In this document: positions 36,276 through 45,132 of the stretch, in pieces
How the letters are laid out: every line of letters starts with the position of its first letter
How positions within the stretch are numbered: position 1 is the stretch's first letter
Source of the DNA: an uncultured Alcaligenaceae bacterium
GTDB taxonomy: Bacteria > Pseudomonadota > Gammaproteobacteria > Burkholderiales > Burkholderiaceae_B
Direction of reading: 5' to 3'
Assembly (NCBI GenBank): GCA_937995985.1
Contig: CALKIR010000056.1
Span: 13,634-77,633, forward strand
Length of the DNA stretch: 64,000 nucleotides
Made by a program: the position numbers and the translations under genes
The notes under the pieces: generated by a model
Seen by the model: only the letters and a program-made list of their open reading frames with translations
What the model was told of the DNA's origin: nothing
Databases searched by the model: none

Positions 36276-37466
36276 TTAGATGACTGCTCGGTCCCGTAGT
36301 TGAGCAATGTCATCAGCGTGGTAGCCCAGTTGCTGGAGTATTGATTCGCTATGCTCTCCAAGGGCGGGGATGGGATCCATGCGGTATTCAAATGAGCTGT
36401 GTACCCCAGGAGGAAGTAGGGCAGGCAGGCTGCCTACAGGAGAGTCCACATGGGTCCAGCGTTGGCGAGCTTGTAGTTGGGGGTGCTGCCAGAGGTCATG
36501 CATGGTGTTGAGATGGCCATTAGCGATGCCTGCTTGCTCCAGCCGTTGGGTCAGCTCGGCAACATTCATGGTCGCAAAGACTTGATGGATGATTTCATCA
36601 AGTTGTGCTCGGTTTTGGCTGCGCTTGCTGTTGTCATCAAAACGCGGGTCGGTGCTAAGTTCAGGCTGCTCTAGTACAGCATCGCAAAATACCTTCCATT
36701 CACGTTCATTTTGTAAGCCCAAGATAACCGAGCGGCCATCGCCCGCGGTAAAAGGGCCGTAGGGGTAAATAGCAGCATGACTTGCACCCGAGCGTACTGG
36801 GGGCTCAGCTCCTTTGTAGGTATAGTACAAGGGAAAGCCCATCCATTCTGCCAAGGCCTCTAGCATAGAGACCTCGATGCGCTCGCCTTTATTGGTTTTA
36901 TGACGCTGCAGTAAGGCGGCCAAGATAGAGTTATACGCGTATATGCCGGCTGCAATATCAGCGATGGAAATCCCTGCCTTAGAAGGAGTTTCAGGAGTGC
37001 CGGTTACCGATAAAAAGCCCGCCTCGCTTTGTACCAGTAAGTCATAAGCTTTTTTAGTTGTATAGGGACCTTTTTCTCCATAGCCGGAGATATCACACAC
37101 AATAAGCTGTGGGTGCTGAGGGGCTAAGCTGTCATAATCAAGTCCGAGTCGTTTGGTGGCTCCAGGGGCCAAGTTTTGTACTAGTACATCAGCCTCGGCC
37201 AGCAGTTTTTGCATGATCTCCATTCCTGCTGGGTCTTTGAGGTTGAGGGTAAGACTTTCTTTTGAGCGGTTAATCCACACAAAATGTGAGGCCATGCCAT
37301 CAACACGATCATCATATTGACGGGCAAAGTCGCCCTCTTTGGGGCGCTCTATTTTGATGACGCGTGCCCCTAAATCAGCCAAATGGCGCGTGCATAATGG
37401 GGCAGCCACGGCGTGTTCTAAGCTGATAACAGTGATTCCATCTAAGGGTCGCTGTGAGGGTGTCAT
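36276..37466 (-). CDS. ict: CaiB/BaiF CoA-transferase, probable itaconate CoA-transferase
   Basis: Class III CoA-transferase of 396 residues; predicted to activate itaconate with succinyl-CoA. The family start VISLEHAVAAPLCTRHLADLG and DISGYGEKGPY are present, and the catalytic aspartate is Asp170 in ISIADIAAG. The assignment rests on its place between the CitE-like lyase and PrpD-like genes, with the hydratase and divergent LysR; sequence alone says only CaiB family. It is one of three CaiB-type genes in the window. Confidence 0.72.
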   Translation of the reverse strand: MTPSQRPLDGITVISLEHAVAAPLCTRHLADLGARVIKIERPKEGDFARQYDDRVDGMASHFVWINRSKESLTLNLKDPAGMEIMQKLLAEADVLVQNLAPGATKRLGLDYDSLAPQHPQLIVCDISGYGEKGPYTTKKAYDLLVQSEAGFLSVTGTPETPSKAGISIADIAAGIYAYNSILAALLQRHKTNKGERIEVSMLEALAEWMGFPLYYTYKGAEPPVRSGASHAAIYPYGPFTAGDGRSVILGLQNEREWKVFCDAVLEQPELSTDPRFDDNSKRSQNRAQLDEIIHQVFATMNVAELTQRLEQAGIANGHLNTMHDLWQHPQLQARQRWTHVDSPVGSLPALLPPGVHSSFEYRMDPIPALGEHSESILQQLGYHADDIAQLRDRAVI

Positions 37467-37574
37467 GGATGATTCCTAAGCAAAATAATTAATTGAGGGA
37501 TAAAAAAGAGGAGATGGTTTCATGTAACTAATCATAACCCAAGGGGCCTGATTAAGTGGTTTATGAAAGGTTAA

Positions 37575-38948
37575 TTAAGCGGGGGCAAAGAAACCATTAA
37601 ATTGGCTGCATTCGCTTAAGTGCCAGATTGTTTGAATGACTTGTGAGACCTCTGTTGGCGTTGCTGCGTGTGCAAAGGCGGCTAAGGTATGTACTTTGGT
37701 TTCTATTTCTGTACGACTTAGGGTGTTACCAGGATCGCCTTTGGGCTCGAGTACTTTGGCTTGGTAGGTGCGCCCATCTCGGGTGGTAACGCTGACTTTG
37801 CCAATCCATCGTTGCGGATAGGCGCCGTCTACTTCGGCATCGAGGTGCATATGCACGCGCCGACGGATATCTATGACTGCATCACTAAAAGCAGCTTCTT
37901 CAAAGTCTATTACTGAGGCGCTGCCACGGGTGGCAATTAGTCCCAATACGGTGCCCATGGAAAATTTTGCTTGATGAATGGTTTGAGGGTCTACGACAGG
38001 GCCAAGTACATCGATGGCTCCTTGGTGAACATAGGCATCAATACGCTCAATATCAGTAGCGTGCACTTGATGCTGTTGCATGATGTTGAGTAAGGCATCT
38101 GCAGCAGGATGGGTATGTCGGCAGGAGGCATGGAATTTAAAGGATACCTCTAGGGTGGCCCACCGTGTACCTAGATCCGCGCATAGTTTGTCTGGAAAGC
38201 TTTGTTGGGTCATGCCGGCGGCCATGCCTTGAGGGCCTTCAAGGATGCGCTGTGCACCTTTAAAGCCATCTTTGGCCAGATATGCAGCCATCATTCCTGC
38301 AGCTGCTGCATGTGCTGTGTGGAGCTGCTTAGAGTCGGCAGCATCACGCAAAAACTCCCATAATCCAGCGGCTTGTGTGCCTGCTGAGCCTATGGCATCC
38401 AAGCACTGAGTGGCATTTAGGCGCAATAGCTTGGCAACTGCGACAGCAGCAGCCACTGTGCCTACTGTGCCAGTGGTATGAAAGATAGTGTAATGATGGC
38501 GGCCAAGAAATTCGCCGATGCGAATGCCCGCCTCATAGCCGGCAACGCTAGCCAGAATGATTTCTTGACCCGTGCTGCCAAGATCTTGGGCAACGGCTAA
38601 AACAGGCGGAAAAATAACTGCTGCAGGGTGAAATACAGAGGCATTATGCACATCATCTTGTTCGATGAAATGGGATGAGGCCGCATTGACCATGGCCGCA
38701 AAATAAGGAGTGCTATGCTCTCGAGAAATCAATATTTCAGAGCGTCCACTTCCTCCGGCCATGCGGCGCGCAAAACGAGCGATGCTTTCTACAGGGCGTG
38801 CTCCTTTACCGGCTAAGGCTGAACCAAACCAATCCAAAAGTAACTCTTCGGTGCGGCGTACCACTTCGGTGGGGATGTCTTCATAGCGTAGCGTGGCAAC
38901 AAATTGGGCCAATTGGGCGCTAGGATGGGTAGAATTTGGGTGACTCAT
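37575..38948 (-). CDS. MmgE/PrpD family protein
   Basis: 457-residue member of the 2-methylcitrate dehydratase/cis-aconitate decarboxylase fold. N-terminal LLDWFGSALAGKGARPVES and ASSHFIEQDDVHNAS contain the usual active-site Asp-Asp-His region; KFHASCRHTHPAADALL is the second conserved site. It sits in the itaconate locus. Relatives include the enzyme that makes itaconate from cis-aconitate (IRG1/CadA), but its role in bacterial itaconate loci is not settled; it could isomerise or dehydrate an intermediate. Confidence 0.82.
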   Translation of the reverse strand: MSHPNSTHPSAQLAQFVATLRYEDIPTEVVRRTEELLLDWFGSALAGKGARPVESIARFARRMAGGSGRSEILISREHSTPYFAAMVNAASSHFIEQDDVHNASVFHPAAVIFPPVLAVAQDLGSTGQEIILASVAGYEAGIRIGEFLGRHHYTIFHTTGTVGTVAAAVAVAKLLRLNATQCLDAIGSAGTQAAGLWEFLRDAADSKQLHTAHAAAAGMMAAYLAKDGFKGAQRILEGPQGMAAGMTQQSFPDKLCADLGTRWATLEVSFKFHASCRHTHPAADALLNIMQQHQVHATDIERIDAYVHQGAIDVLGPVVDPQTIHQAKFSMGTVLGLIATRGSASVIDFEEAAFSDAVIDIRRRVHMHLDAEVDGAYPQRWIGKVSVTTRDGRTYQAKVLEPKGDPGNTLSRTEIETKVHTLAAFAHAATPTEVSQVIQTIWHLSECSQFNGFFAPA

Positions 38949-38973
38949 GAATTCCTCGTTGATGGATGGGCCA

Positions 38974-40134
38974 TTAGAATGAGCGGGGCAAGCCTAAAAT
39001 ATGTTCGGCTACATAAGATAAAATCAGGTTGGTTGAAATAGGTGCGACTTGATACAGGCGAGTTTCACGGAATTTGCGCTCCACATCGTACTCTGCAGCA
39101 AAACCAAAGCCGCCATGGAACTGTAAGCAGACATTGGCTGCTTCCCAAGACGCATCCGCAGCAAGCAGTTTGGCCATATTGGCTTCGGCACCGCAATGCT
39201 GCCCCGCATCAAAAAGGGCGCATGCTCGATAGCGCATTAAGTCTGCAGCCTGAGTATTGATATAGGCACGAGCAATGGGAAATTGAACCCCTTGGTTTTG
39301 GCCTATAGGGCGATTAAAGACAATACGCTCGTTGCTGTATTGGGTGACCTTATCGATAAACCAATAGGCATCGCCAATACATTCAGCGGCAATAAGGGCG
39401 CGTTCTGCATTAAGTCCGTCCAAAATATACCGAAAGCCCATCCCCTCTTCGCCAATGCGGTTTTCCACAGGAATTTCTAGGTTTTCAAAAAAGAGCTCAT
39501 TGGTCTCGTGATTGACCATGTTCGGGATGGGGCGTACGTCCATACCTTTGCCTAGAGCCTCTTTGATGTCCACTATAAAAATAGACATTCCTTCGGTCTT
39601 TTTTTTGACCTCTGCTAGAGGGGTGGTACGCGCCAATAGAATCATGAGGTCAGAATTCATGACTCGTGAAATCCATACTTTTTGGCCATTAACAATATAG
39701 CGGTCGCCTTTGCGCACAGCGGTGGTTTTCAATTGTGTGGTGTCTGTGCCGGTTGTGGGCTCAGTAACGGCCATCGACTGTAAGCGCAGCTCCCCAGAGG
39801 CAATTTTGGGCAAATAGTATTTTTTTTGTGCTTCAGAGCCATGTCGCAGTAGTGTGCCCATGTTGTACATTTGGCCATGACAGACGCCAGAGTTGCCACC
39901 TGAGCGGTTAATCTCTTCGAGAATGACTGAGGCTTCCGTAAGACCGAGGCCTGAGCCACCATATTCTTCGGGAATCAGGGCCGCTAGCCAGCCTGCATCG
40001 GTTAAGGCCTTGATAAATTCTGTGGGATAGCCTCGTTCAGCATCAATTTTGCGAAAATATTCTGCAGGAAATTGCGCACATAGATCGCGTACCGCATCTC
40101 TAATGTCTTGGTATTGGTCTGTTGTGTGTTTCAT
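38974..40134 (-). CDS. Acyl-CoA dehydrogenase family protein, catalytic Glu replaced
   Basis: 386-residue flavoprotein of the acyl-CoA dehydrogenase fold: GGSGLGLTEASVILEEINR, AVTEPTTGTDTTQLKT (FAD/substrate loop), KVWISRVMNSD and LQFHGGFGFAAEYDVERKF. At the position of the usual C-terminal catalytic glutamate (LYEGT) it reads LYQVAPIST, with Gln362. So if it dehydrogenates, it must use another base, or it does a different reaction. It lies in the itaconate locus, as in P. aeruginosa, where its function is unclear. Confidence 0.85.
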   Translation of the reverse strand: MKHTTDQYQDIRDAVRDLCAQFPAEYFRKIDAERGYPTEFIKALTDAGWLAALIPEEYGGSGLGLTEASVILEEINRSGGNSGVCHGQMYNMGTLLRHGSEAQKKYYLPKIASGELRLQSMAVTEPTTGTDTTQLKTTAVRKGDRYIVNGQKVWISRVMNSDLMILLARTTPLAEVKKKTEGMSIFIVDIKEALGKGMDVRPIPNMVNHETNELFFENLEIPVENRIGEEGMGFRYILDGLNAERALIAAECIGDAYWFIDKVTQYSNERIVFNRPIGQNQGVQFPIARAYINTQAADLMRYRACALFDAGQHCGAEANMAKLLAADASWEAANVCLQFHGGFGFAAEYDVERKFRETRLYQVAPISTNLILSYVAEHILGLPRSF

Positions 40135-40166
40135 GATGGATATCTATTATTCAGGTTAATTAGGGA

Positions 40167-41015
40167 TTAAATTGTGGCTTGGGCGCTCATGATCAGGCCA
40201 CCATTTTGGTGGGCTGCCCAGAGTTGTACCGTGGTGCCATCCGCATCAAGGCGTCCATGAATGCTAAATGTGTCAGGACAGAAAGTAGGACTGATGGCCC
40301 TAAATTGGTACTGCTTCACAGTGGCATGGGGCAAGTGCTCATGCAGCAAATCCAAGAGCAAGGTGGCGATTAACGGCCCGTGCACGACTAGCCCTGGATA
40401 CCCTTCAACCTTTTGGGTGTAGGGCGCATCGTAGTGAATTCGATGGCTGTTGAAGGTCAAGGCAGAATAGCGGAATAATAAAACAGGGTCAGGAGTAATG
40501 CTGCGGGACCAATCCGCATTTGTAGGGGCTGCCGGTGGGGCAGGAGGGGGCACATCAGCATCAGGCAGGTTCCGGTAGACAATATGGTGCACCTCTTCAA
40601 TACACAGGGTAGAGTCGCGGTGCATATGATGCATGACCGATACAAAGACCAAGTCCCCGCTGCGTCCTTTTTTATGGGTGACGGACTGGATTGTGGAGGT
40701 GCGCTGCAGGCGATCGCCGATGGCAATGGGCTCATGAAAAGACAGCTCGCTGCTTGCCCACATGCGACGTGGAAGGGGGACAGGGGGTAAAAAACCGCCG
40801 CGCTCTGGGTGCCCGTCAGGACCTGCTTCCGCTAAAGGGGACATTGGTAAAAAATATAACCAATGCCAGAGCGGGCGTAGAGGGGATGTGAGAATGGCTG
40901 CGTCATCTTGGTTCAGGCTGAGAGCCAAGGCGCGCACCGGGGTCGGGTAAATTTGATCGTGGGCACTTTCTTGTTTGCCCACCCATTGTTCTAAATAGGG
41001 TAGATCAATTGGCAT
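40167..41015 (-). CDS. ich: MaoC-type hydratase, probable itaconyl-CoA hydratase
   Basis: 282-residue double-hotdog hydratase of the mesaconyl-C4-CoA/itaconyl-CoA type. The N-terminal half has RRMWASSELSFHEPIAIGD and KGRSGDLVFVSVMH; the C-terminal half has the MaoC dyad region FRYSALTFNSHRIHYDAPY and VVHGPLIATLL. Predicted to hydrate itaconyl-CoA to citramalyl-CoA. It is first in the minus-strand operon, divergent from a LysR gene with a 157-base gap. Confidence 0.75.
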   Translation of the reverse strand: MPIDLPYLEQWVGKQESAHDQIYPTPVRALALSLNQDDAAILTSPLRPLWHWLYFLPMSPLAEAGPDGHPERGGFLPPVPLPRRMWASSELSFHEPIAIGDRLQRTSTIQSVTHKKGRSGDLVFVSVMHHMHRDSTLCIEEVHHIVYRNLPDADVPPPAPPAAPTNADWSRSITPDPVLLFRYSALTFNSHRIHYDAPYTQKVEGYPGLVVHGPLIATLLLDLLHEHLPHATVKQYQFRAISPTFCPDTFSIHGRLDADGTTVQLWAAHQNGGLIMSAQATI

Positions 41016-41070
41016 GGTTGTACTCGCTTATTTACTATTATCTAATTTCTAGCATCGCTCATACTCTCCC

Positions 41071-41081
41071 AATTGACAATT
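41071..41081. promoter_or_regulatory. Possible LysR operator in the itaconate divergent region
   Basis: AATTG-A-CAATT, a short perfect dyad about midway between ich and the LysR gene. LysR regulators typically bind such a site upstream of both genes. Short length makes chance occurrence possible. Confidence 0.3.
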
Positions 41082-41172
41082 CATTTTTCCTAAACAGCCC
41101 TTTCATTGCTGATTAACGTACTGATATCGTGCAAATAGGCGCTTTATTTTTTGGGGGGTTTAATATAGTTCT

Positions 41173-42063
41173 ATGTCGTCCATACATTTTGATTTTGTTG
41201 ATTTACGCTTGTTTGTGCATATCGCTGAGGAAAATAGTCTGACGCGAGGGGCGCAGCGCATCCATATTTCATTACCTGCTGCAAGTATGCGCATCAAAAA
41301 ATTAGAGGAGTCTATTGGGATTCCTTTATTTGAGCGTACGGCGACAGGGATTAATTTGTTGCCTGCGGGCGAGGCCTTTTTGCATCATGCACAACAGGTG
41401 TTGGCGCAAGTAGAGCTGTTGCGTTCTGACTTACAAGAATATGCCAACGGCATTATTGGCCATGTGCGGATTTTTGCTAATACCACTGCGATGACCGAAT
41501 TTCTGCCGGCTATTTTGTCGCGTTATCTGACGGAGCATCCGCAGGTTCATATTCATTTGAGCGAAAAGCCAAGTGCGGATATTACCCGTGCGGTGGCAGC
41601 GCGGACTGCAGACATTGGCATTGTGGCAGATACCGTTAGCACAGAGGGGTTGATGACCTTGCCTTTTGTCAGTGATGAGTTGGTGCTGGCGGTCAGTCCG
41701 CAGCATTTTTTGGCTCGCCATCAACGTGTGCATTTTGAGCAAACTCTGAGTGAAAATTATATTTCGCTGCATGAAGGCAGTGCTATTCATACTTTTTTGC
41801 AGCAGGCAGTGCAGCGCTTTAATCAACAAATTAAATTGCGCATTCAAGTAAATAGCTTTGAGACCTTATGTCGTATGGTGGCTGAAAATGTAGGCATTGG
41901 CTTATTACCTGATTCAGCCGCACAGCGTTATGCACAGTATATAGATTTCAAAAGAATTTATTTGCATGATGAATGGGCAAAAAGAAATCTCGTGATTTGT
42001 GTGCGTGATAAAGAAAGTTTGCCCCACTACACTAAGGAGCTCATTGAGTTTCTCACTCGTTAA
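41173..42063 (+). CDS. LysR-family regulator of the itaconate locus
   Basis: 296-residue transcription regulator. The N-terminal helix-turn-helix is RLFVHIAEENSLTRGAQRIH and LPAASMRIKKLEESIG; the rest is a LysR effector domain. Divergent from ich as its homologue is in P. aeruginosa, so it probably activates the operon in response to itaconate or itaconyl-CoA (inference from position). Confidence 0.87.
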   Translation: MSSIHFDFVDLRLFVHIAEENSLTRGAQRIHISLPAASMRIKKLEESIGIPLFERTATGINLLPAGEAFLHHAQQVLAQVELLRSDLQEYANGIIGHVRIFANTTAMTEFLPAILSRYLTEHPQVHIHLSEKPSADITRAVAARTADIGIVADTVSTEGLMTLPFVSDELVLAVSPQHFLARHQRVHFEQTLSENYISLHEGSAIHTFLQQAVQRFNQQIKLRIQVNSFETLCRMVAENVGIGLLPDSAAQRYAQYIDFKRIYLHDEWAKRNLVICVRDKESLPHYTKELIEFLTR

Positions 42064-42113
42064 GCATGGTTCTGTGCGGAATGATTGGGGTCTTGGACAG
42101 CGTTTTGAAAGAA

Positions 42114-42139
42114 TAAAAAACCGCGCCGAAAGGCGCGGT
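42114..42139 (-). terminator. Intrinsic terminator after hsp20
   Basis: ACCGCGCC-GAAA-GGCGCGGT, an eight-base stem with a stable GNRA-type loop, followed by six T on the minus strand. On the plus strand it lacks a T-run, so it serves the hsp20 gene rather than the LysR gene. Confidence 0.85.
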
Positions 42140-42191
42140 CAAAAGAGAAATAGATGGAGTTGTTTGATCTAATGTGAAAATAGGTGCCTAA

Positions 42192-42614
42192 TTATTTGAT
42201 CTCGAGCTTGCGTACGTTAGACTGTTGAGCAAGCTTGGGCAGATTCAGGGTGAGCATCCCATCAGTAAAGTCTGCACTGGCTTTTTCGAGGTCAATTTCA
42301 TTAGGCAGCTCAAAGCGACGTGCTACGGTGCCAAAGTATCGCTCACGACGGAGCATGCGCTCGTTTTCTACGCTCTCTTCTTGTTTGACCTCGGCCTTGA
42401 TGGTGACCAGTCCGCCCTCAATTTCAACATGGATGTCTTCTTTTTTAACCCCTGCTAATTCGGCATGGACAATGTAGGCGTCATCGTTTTCCTTAATGTC
42501 CAAGGCGATGCGGCGGGGTAAAGAATCACCTTGTAGCGGCTTGACAAAAAAACCATCGGTGAGGTCATTAAATAGATCGTTGACGAAACGGCTGCTAATT
42601 GGAAAGTTGGTCAT
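42192..42614 (-). CDS. Small heat-shock protein Hsp20
   Basis: 140-residue alpha-crystallin-type chaperone that holds unfolding proteins. The alpha-crystallin domain spans about 38-130: RRIALDIKENDDAYIVHAEL, GVKKEDIHVEIEGG, FELPNEIDLEKASADF and GMLTLNLPK. The C-terminal tail is very short and has no clear IXI motif. A sigma-32-like promoter lies upstream and a terminator downstream, so it is a single heat-regulated gene. Confidence 0.93.
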   Translation of the reverse strand: MTNFPISSRFVNDLFNDLTDGFFVKPLQGDSLPRRIALDIKENDDAYIVHAELAGVKKEDIHVEIEGGLVTIKAEVKQEESVENERMLRRERYFGTVARRFELPNEIDLEKASADFTDGMLTLNLPKLAQQSNVRKLEIK

Positions 42615-42670
42615 GATGTACCCCCTATGTGTATTCGTTCTATTACTGTGTTTTGTTACGGTATTGGATT

Positions 42671-42687
42671 AGGCAGGAGTGCTGCCT
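42671..42687 (-). promoter_or_regulatory. Hairpin in the hsp20 leader
   Basis: AGGCAG-GAGTG-CTGCCT, six-base stem at the 5' end of the predicted hsp20 leader. It is far from the ribosome site, so a classic RNA thermometer that masks the Shine-Dalgarno is not supported. Confidence 0.35.
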
Positions 42688-42697
42688 CTATCTTGAT

Positions 42698-42728
42698 ATA
42701 TCGGGGCAGGATGAATAAATTCAAGGGG
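42698..42728 (-). promoter_or_regulatory. Sigma-32 (heat-shock) promoter of hsp20
   Basis: On the minus strand CCCTTGAAT, then about 13 bases, then CCCCGATAT, close to the RpoH consensus CTTGAAA and CCCCATNT. The leader would be about 75 bases. Confidence 0.75.
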
Positions 42729-42863
42729 TAAGCGGTTGATTTTCCAGATGAAATTTAAATAATTGTAAATAACAAGGCCAGTCAGGGAAGCTGCGGAAAG
42801 GGCAGATAACTTGCATGGCCGAGGCACAATACTACACTATGAGACAACTATTGGAGGTTTTTA

Positions 42864-44081
42864 GTGACAAAACGTTCACTCCCTTTAAGCGGGATTAAGG
42901 TATTAGATTTATCCCGTATTTTGGCGGGACCCTGGTGTACCCAAAACCTTGCCGATTTGGGTGCTGATGTGATCAAGGTAGAGCGTCCTGGGGTGGGTGA
43001 TGATACCCGTTCATGGGGGCCTCCGTACCTCAAAGATGAGCAGGGTAGGGAGACGAGTGAGAGCGCTTATTATTTGAGCGCAAACCGTAATAAGCGCTCC
43101 ATTACTATTGATTTTTCACAGCCAGCAGGGGCTGAGCTGGTGCGCGAGATGGCCAAAAGCTGTGATATTTTAGTGGAAAATTTTAAGGTCGGTGGGCTCA
43201 AAAAATATGGCCTAGATTATGAGACCATGCGGCAAATTAATCCTGCTTTAATTTATTGTTCCATTACTGGTTTTGGTCAGACCGGGCCAATGGCTCCTTT
43301 GCCAGGCTATGATTTTATGATTCAAGGCATGGGCGGTTTGATGAGCATTACAGGGGAGCGAGATGATTTGCCTGGTGGTGGGCCACAAAAAGCAGGGGTG
43401 GCTGTCACCGATATTATTACTGGCATGTATGCAACAGTAGGTATTTTAGGTGCGTTACACGAACGAACCCGCAGTGGCAAAGGGCAGCATATTGATATTG
43501 CGCTGTTGGATTCACATGTGGCACTGTTGGCAAATCAAAATCTAAATTATATGACTACTGGGGTGCCGCCTAAGCGTTATGGTAATGCCCATCAAAATGT
43601 AGTGCCTTATCAAGTATTTGAAACCGCTGATGGTCATATGATTGTGGCTACCGGTAATGACAATCAGTATCGAGCCTATTGTCGGGCAATAGGTCGGGCA
43701 GATTTGGCTGAGCATCCGCGTTATGAGACCAATAGCAAACGCTTAAAGCATCGTGATGAGCTTATTGCTATCTTGGCTGAGGTGATGAAAACTGGTACCA
43801 CTGATGAGTGGATTGACAAACTACGTGCTGTGGGGGTGCCTTCAGGTCCCATCAATAATCTAAAACAAGTTTTTGAAAACCCTCAGGTTCAAGCGCGTGG
43901 ATTATGGCTAGAAATGGATCACCCATTAGCAGGTAAGGCACCTACAACCGCAAGCCCTATTCGTTATAGCGATACTCCCGTAACATACCGCCAAGCTCCG
44001 CCTTTGCTTGGGGAACATACTGAGGAGATAGTGGCAGAGTTTGGGCTAACTGATTTATATAAAAAGGCAGTGGAGAAATAA
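42864..44081 (+). CDS. CaiB/BaiF CoA-transferase
   Basis: Class III CoA-transferase, 405 residues, GTG start with GGAGG just upstream. VLDLSRILAGPWCTQNLADLG and SITGFGQTGPM are family signatures; the catalytic aspartate is Asp183 in VAVTDIITG. The substrate is unknown; formyl-CoA, succinyl-CoA or other acid pairs are possible. One base separates its stop from a Bug receptor gene, so uptake of an organic acid and its CoA activation are probably linked. Confidence 0.9.
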   Translation: MTKRSLPLSGIKVLDLSRILAGPWCTQNLADLGADVIKVERPGVGDDTRSWGPPYLKDEQGRETSESAYYLSANRNKRSITIDFSQPAGAELVREMAKSCDILVENFKVGGLKKYGLDYETMRQINPALIYCSITGFGQTGPMAPLPGYDFMIQGMGGLMSITGERDDLPGGGPQKAGVAVTDIITGMYATVGILGALHERTRSGKGQHIDIALLDSHVALLANQNLNYMTTGVPPKRYGNAHQNVVPYQVFETADGHMIVATGNDNQYRAYCRAIGRADLAEHPRYETNSKRLKHRDELIAILAEVMKTGTTDEWIDKLRAVGVPSGPINNLKQVFENPQVQARGLWLEMDHPLAGKAPTTASPIRYSDTPVTYRQAPPLLGEHTEEIVAEFGLTDLYKKAVEK

Positions 44082-44082
44082 G

Positions 44083-45081
44083 ATGGGAGTACAACATATA
44101 CGCCGTCGTTTGCTTGGCGTGGCAGCAGCAGTAACTTTTGGGGTGGGGACTTTTTCTTGGGCCCCACAGATTCAGGCGGCAGAAGACTGGCCTAAGCGAG
44201 CAGTTAATTTAGTTGTGCCGTTTCCAGCCGGAGGTCCTGTGGACACCGCGGCTCGTTTTGTGGCAAAACCCCTTGGGGAGAAATGGGGGCAGCCCGCTAT
44301 CATAGATAATCGGGCAGGGGCCGGGGGGATTGTTGCAGCACGTTATGTGGCCAATGAAAAGCCAGAGGGATACAGTTTTTTATTGCCAGCCATCCATCAT
44401 GCTATTTTGCCTAGCTTAAGGCAGGATCTTGGGTATGACATCCAAGAGGATTTTGAGCCAGTTGGCACCATTGCCCGTTTTCCAATTATTTTAGTGGTTC
44501 ATTCTGGTTTTGAGATTCAGTCAGTACAAGAGTTGATTGAGTATGCGCGTGCGCACCCAGGAGCAGTGACCTATGCCTCTTCTGGTATTGGCGGGGGCAC
44601 ACATTTGGCTGGGGAGCTGTTTAGCAAAATGGCCGGGGTAGAGATGCATCATATTCCTTATCGTGGGAGTGCTCCGGCGATTCAGGATGTGGCCAGTGGT
44701 CAGGTGCAGGTGATGTTTGCAGATGCGCCTTCTGCTTTTGCGTTTTTAGATAACGGTAACATTCGTGCTTTGGCCGTAGGTAATCCGGAGCGCTCTGATT
44801 TGATGCCTGATTTGCCGACTATTGCCGAGTCGGGTGTGGCCGGCTATGAGGCCTATTCTTGGTCGGGTATGTTGGCACCTAAAGGCACTCCTCAGGCCAT
44901 TATCGAGCAAGTGAATGCGGATCTTCAAGAGGCATTAAATGATCCTCAGATTGCGCCGCTGATGGCTGCTGCCGGAGCCGAGCCCATGGCCAGTACCCCA
45001 GAGGGGTTTGCTGCGTTTTTAGATGAGGAAATCAATAAATGGGGGCAGATTATTCAAGAAGCTAATATTCAAGTAGAGTAA
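44083..45081 (+). CDS. Bug-family (TctC-like) periplasmic receptor
   Basis: 332-residue solute receptor with an Arg-rich signal (RRRLLGVAAAV; about 32 residues, cut near IQAAED). The mature start WPKRAVNLVVPFPAGGPVD and the loop NRAGAGGIVAARYVA are diagnostic of the Bug family, which binds carboxylates, often without a dedicated transporter next to it. Two arginines in the signal are followed by RLLG, which is not a strong twin-arginine motif. It is co-transcribed with the CaiB gene. Confidence 0.9.
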   Translation: MGVQHIRRRLLGVAAAVTFGVGTFSWAPQIQAAEDWPKRAVNLVVPFPAGGPVDTAARFVAKPLGEKWGQPAIIDNRAGAGGIVAARYVANEKPEGYSFLLPAIHHAILPSLRQDLGYDIQEDFEPVGTIARFPIILVVHSGFEIQSVQELIEYARAHPGAVTYASSGIGGGTHLAGELFSKMAGVEMHHIPYRGSAPAIQDVASGQVQVMFADAPSAFAFLDNGNIRALAVGNPERSDLMPDLPTIAESGVAGYEAYSWSGMLAPKGTPQAIIEQVNADLQEALNDPQIAPLMAAAGAEPMASTPEGFAAFLDEEINKWGQIIQEANIQVE

Positions 45082-45096
45082 TGGCTTTTCTTGTCT

Positions 45097-45131
45097 AAAA
45101 AGGGCACGGCTGTTTTTGCCGTGCCTTTTTT
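45097..45131. terminator. Bidirectional terminator between two Bug receptor genes
   Basis: GGCACGGC and GCCGTGCC form an eight-base stem around a T-rich loop, flanked by AAAAA and TTTTTT, so it can stop the converging transcripts on both strands. Confidence 0.87.
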
Positions 45132-45132
45132 A

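Noticed and set aside
42615..42690. ROSE-type RNA thermometer in the hsp20 leader
   Set aside because: The ribosome site GGGGG has no complementary segment in the leader; the only hairpin is distant.
44083..44180. Twin-arginine export signal of the Bug receptor
   Set aside because: The run is RRRLLG without the usual SRRxFLK context; ordinary Sec export is more likely.
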